Part shown: piece after piece, positions 63,236 to 64,000 of the stretch
How positions within the stretch are numbered: the first letter of the stretch is position 1
Layout: each line of letters starts with the position of its first letter
NCBI RefSeq assembly: GCF_036549475.1
Contig: NZ_JAZHLI010000006.1
Coordinates: forward strand, 1 to 64,000
DNA length: 64,000 nt
From: Aurantimonas sp036549475
GTDB taxonomy: Bacteria > Pseudomonadota > Alphaproteobacteria > Rhizobiales > Rhizobiaceae
Direction of reading: 5' to 3'
The notes under the pieces: model-generated
Seen by the model: the letters and a program-made list of their open reading frames with translations, nothing else
Told to the model about the DNA's origin: nothing
The model's database searches: none
Made by a program: the position numbers and the translations under genes

Positions 63236-63790
63236 ATGCGACGGACGATGCTGGCCTTGCCGTTGATCGTGGGGGCCGGATTGCTCCTCAATTCCTGCGC
63301 CACCCTGTCGGAGGAGGAGTGCGTGACCAGCAACTGGCGCACGCTCGGGGAATCGGATGGGGCAAGCGGCCGACCGGACTATTTCGTCGCCGAACATCAG
63401 GCTGCCTGCTCTAGGCACGGCATCGCCCCGGATGTCGGCGCATGGCGCGCCGGCTGGCAGGACGGCATCGCCACCTTCTGCACGCCGGAGAACGGCGCCC
63501 GCCTCGGCGCCGAGGGACGCTCCTACCAGAATTCCTGCCCGCTCGATCTCAAGGACGGCTTCGAGCGGCCTTACCGTGCGTACAAGCGCGTCCACGACGC
63601 CGAACAGCGGGTCGGAGATCTGCGCGGCCGCATCGACCGCATGCGCGACGAGATCGAGGACGAGAAGAAGGAACGCGAGAAGCGGCGCGAGCTTCGCCGC
63701 CTGCGCGACGATCTCTGGAAGGCCGAGGGCAATCTGCGCCGGGCCGAAAACGATCTGCTGATCGAGCGCTTCGCACGGGCGGCGGGCTAG
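63236..63790 (+). CDS. DUF2799 lipoprotein with C-terminal coiled coil
   Basis: A 184-residue lipoprotein with signal peptide and lipobox LLNSC (cysteine about residue 21). The DUF2799 part has several cysteines (EEECVTSNWRTLGESDG, CSRHGI, FCTPENG, NSCP), and residues about 115-180 form a charged coiled coil (ERPYRAYKRVHDAEQRVGDL onward). It is anchored to a membrane and may act in the periplasm. GAGGGAAG precedes the ATG. Function unknown. Confidence 0.88.
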   Translation: MRRTMLALPLIVGAGLLLNSCATLSEEECVTSNWRTLGESDGASGRPDYFVAEHQAACSRHGIAPDVGAWRAGWQDGIATFCTPENGARLGAEGRSYQNSCPLDLKDGFERPYRAYKRVHDAEQRVGDLRGRIDRMRDEIEDEKKEREKRRELRRLRDDLWKAEGNLRRAENDLLIERFARAAG

Positions 63791-63889
63791 CGCATCGGCC
63801 CGAAGACCGGATGAGGTTATCGCGCCGCACGCGGCGGAGTTCGATCCGTCGGAGCGTTCTTCCTGCGTTCTCCCCGGCGCAGGGCGCTC

Positions 63890-64000
63890 TAGGAACTGCC
63901 GTCCGTCACGTCGAGGCCGAAGCCGCGCACCAGCCGGCGCATCTGGTAGCCAGGTGCGCCGCCGGTGAAATGCGCGCGGTCGAAGCCTTCCGGCAGGTCG
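63890..64000 (-). CDS. 3' end of an unidentified gene (partial, runs off the window)
   Basis: The minus strand is open from the window edge to TAG at 63890-63892 and encodes 36 C-terminal residues, opening DLPEGFDRAHFTGGAPGYQM and ending DVTDGSS. Codon choice matches neighbouring genes. Too little is present to name it. It is convergent with the DUF2799 gene, 99 bases away. Confidence 0.55.

Noticed and set aside
62896..63342. 148-residue frame ending in the Pmp3 peptide
   Set aside because: The upstream 96 residues have no family resemblance, while the last 52 form a complete Pmp3/YqaE protein with its own ATG at 63054.

Overview
The window is a GC-rich chromosomal segment whose gene content and order point to an alphaproteobacterium of the order Hyphomicrobiales (Rhizobiales). 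The markers are a class I polyhydroxyalkanoate synthase, a Usg-family protein, a DUF1476 (ATPase zeta-subunit) gene, the order purC-purS-purQ-purL-bolA-grxD, and the run aminotransferase-hom-glpX-recJ. The genus cannot be fixed from the sequence. I found no rRNA, tRNA, CRISPR array, prophage or insertion sequence. Coding density is high and no gene-free stretch exceeds 300 bases; the longest, 51446-51704, holds the divergent promoters of the zeta-subunit gene and purC. The sequence is a draft: a single N at 38864 sits between two copies of the same 76 bases and artificially breaks one gene.

Layout. 0.2-8 kb: a ClC chloride transport protein, a cupin, an unusual RIO-like kinase, a flavoprotein and a UvrD/PcrA helicase that carries a palindromic element inside its reading frame. 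8-14 kb: a dienelactone hydrolase with an MFS transporter, then a minus-strand run of secreted catalase-type peroxidase, periplasmic cupredoxin and a membrane GGDEF-EAL protein. 14-20 kb: a complete heme uptake locus, hemP-hmuTUV facing a TonB-dependent receptor and a heme-degrading monooxygenase, with an iron-type operator between them. 20-25.4 kb: a TAXI-type TRAP transporter flanked by an alcohol dehydrogenase and an aldo/keto reductase. 25.5-31.6 kb: recJ, glpX, hom, an aminotransferase and a lipoprotein. 31.7-36 kb: phaC, sfsA, map, radC. 36-38.4 kb: a nuclease/phosphatase-fold protein, Usg and an SDR lacking its usual tyrosine.

38.5-43.5 kb: a tightly overlapping maturation operon for a molybdenum hydroxylase of the CO-dehydrogenase type (AAA ATPase, VWA protein, two XdhC proteins and a molybdopterin-binding/nucleotidyltransferase protein), with no structural enzyme genes in the window. 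43.5-51.4 kb: a flavin reductase, an orphan binding protein with a self-cleaving-type peptidase, a DUF2259 protein, purB, small membrane and hydrolase genes, an HpcH/HpaI aldolase and the zeta subunit. 51.7-58.6 kb: the purine cluster purC-purS-purQ-purL with bolA and grxD, interrupted by a frame-shifted small gene, two small lipoproteins and a TPR protein. 58.8-64 kb: a Bcr/CflA transporter, an inositol-phosphatase-family gene with ttcA, rpsD with a clear terminator, a Pmp3-family membrane peptide with a clear terminator, a DUF2799 lipoprotein and the 3' end of one more gene.

Start codons were chosen from ribosome-binding sites, family length and stop-start overlaps. Several differ from the longest open frame and are flagged. 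No computation or database search was run; family names rest on motifs read by eye.
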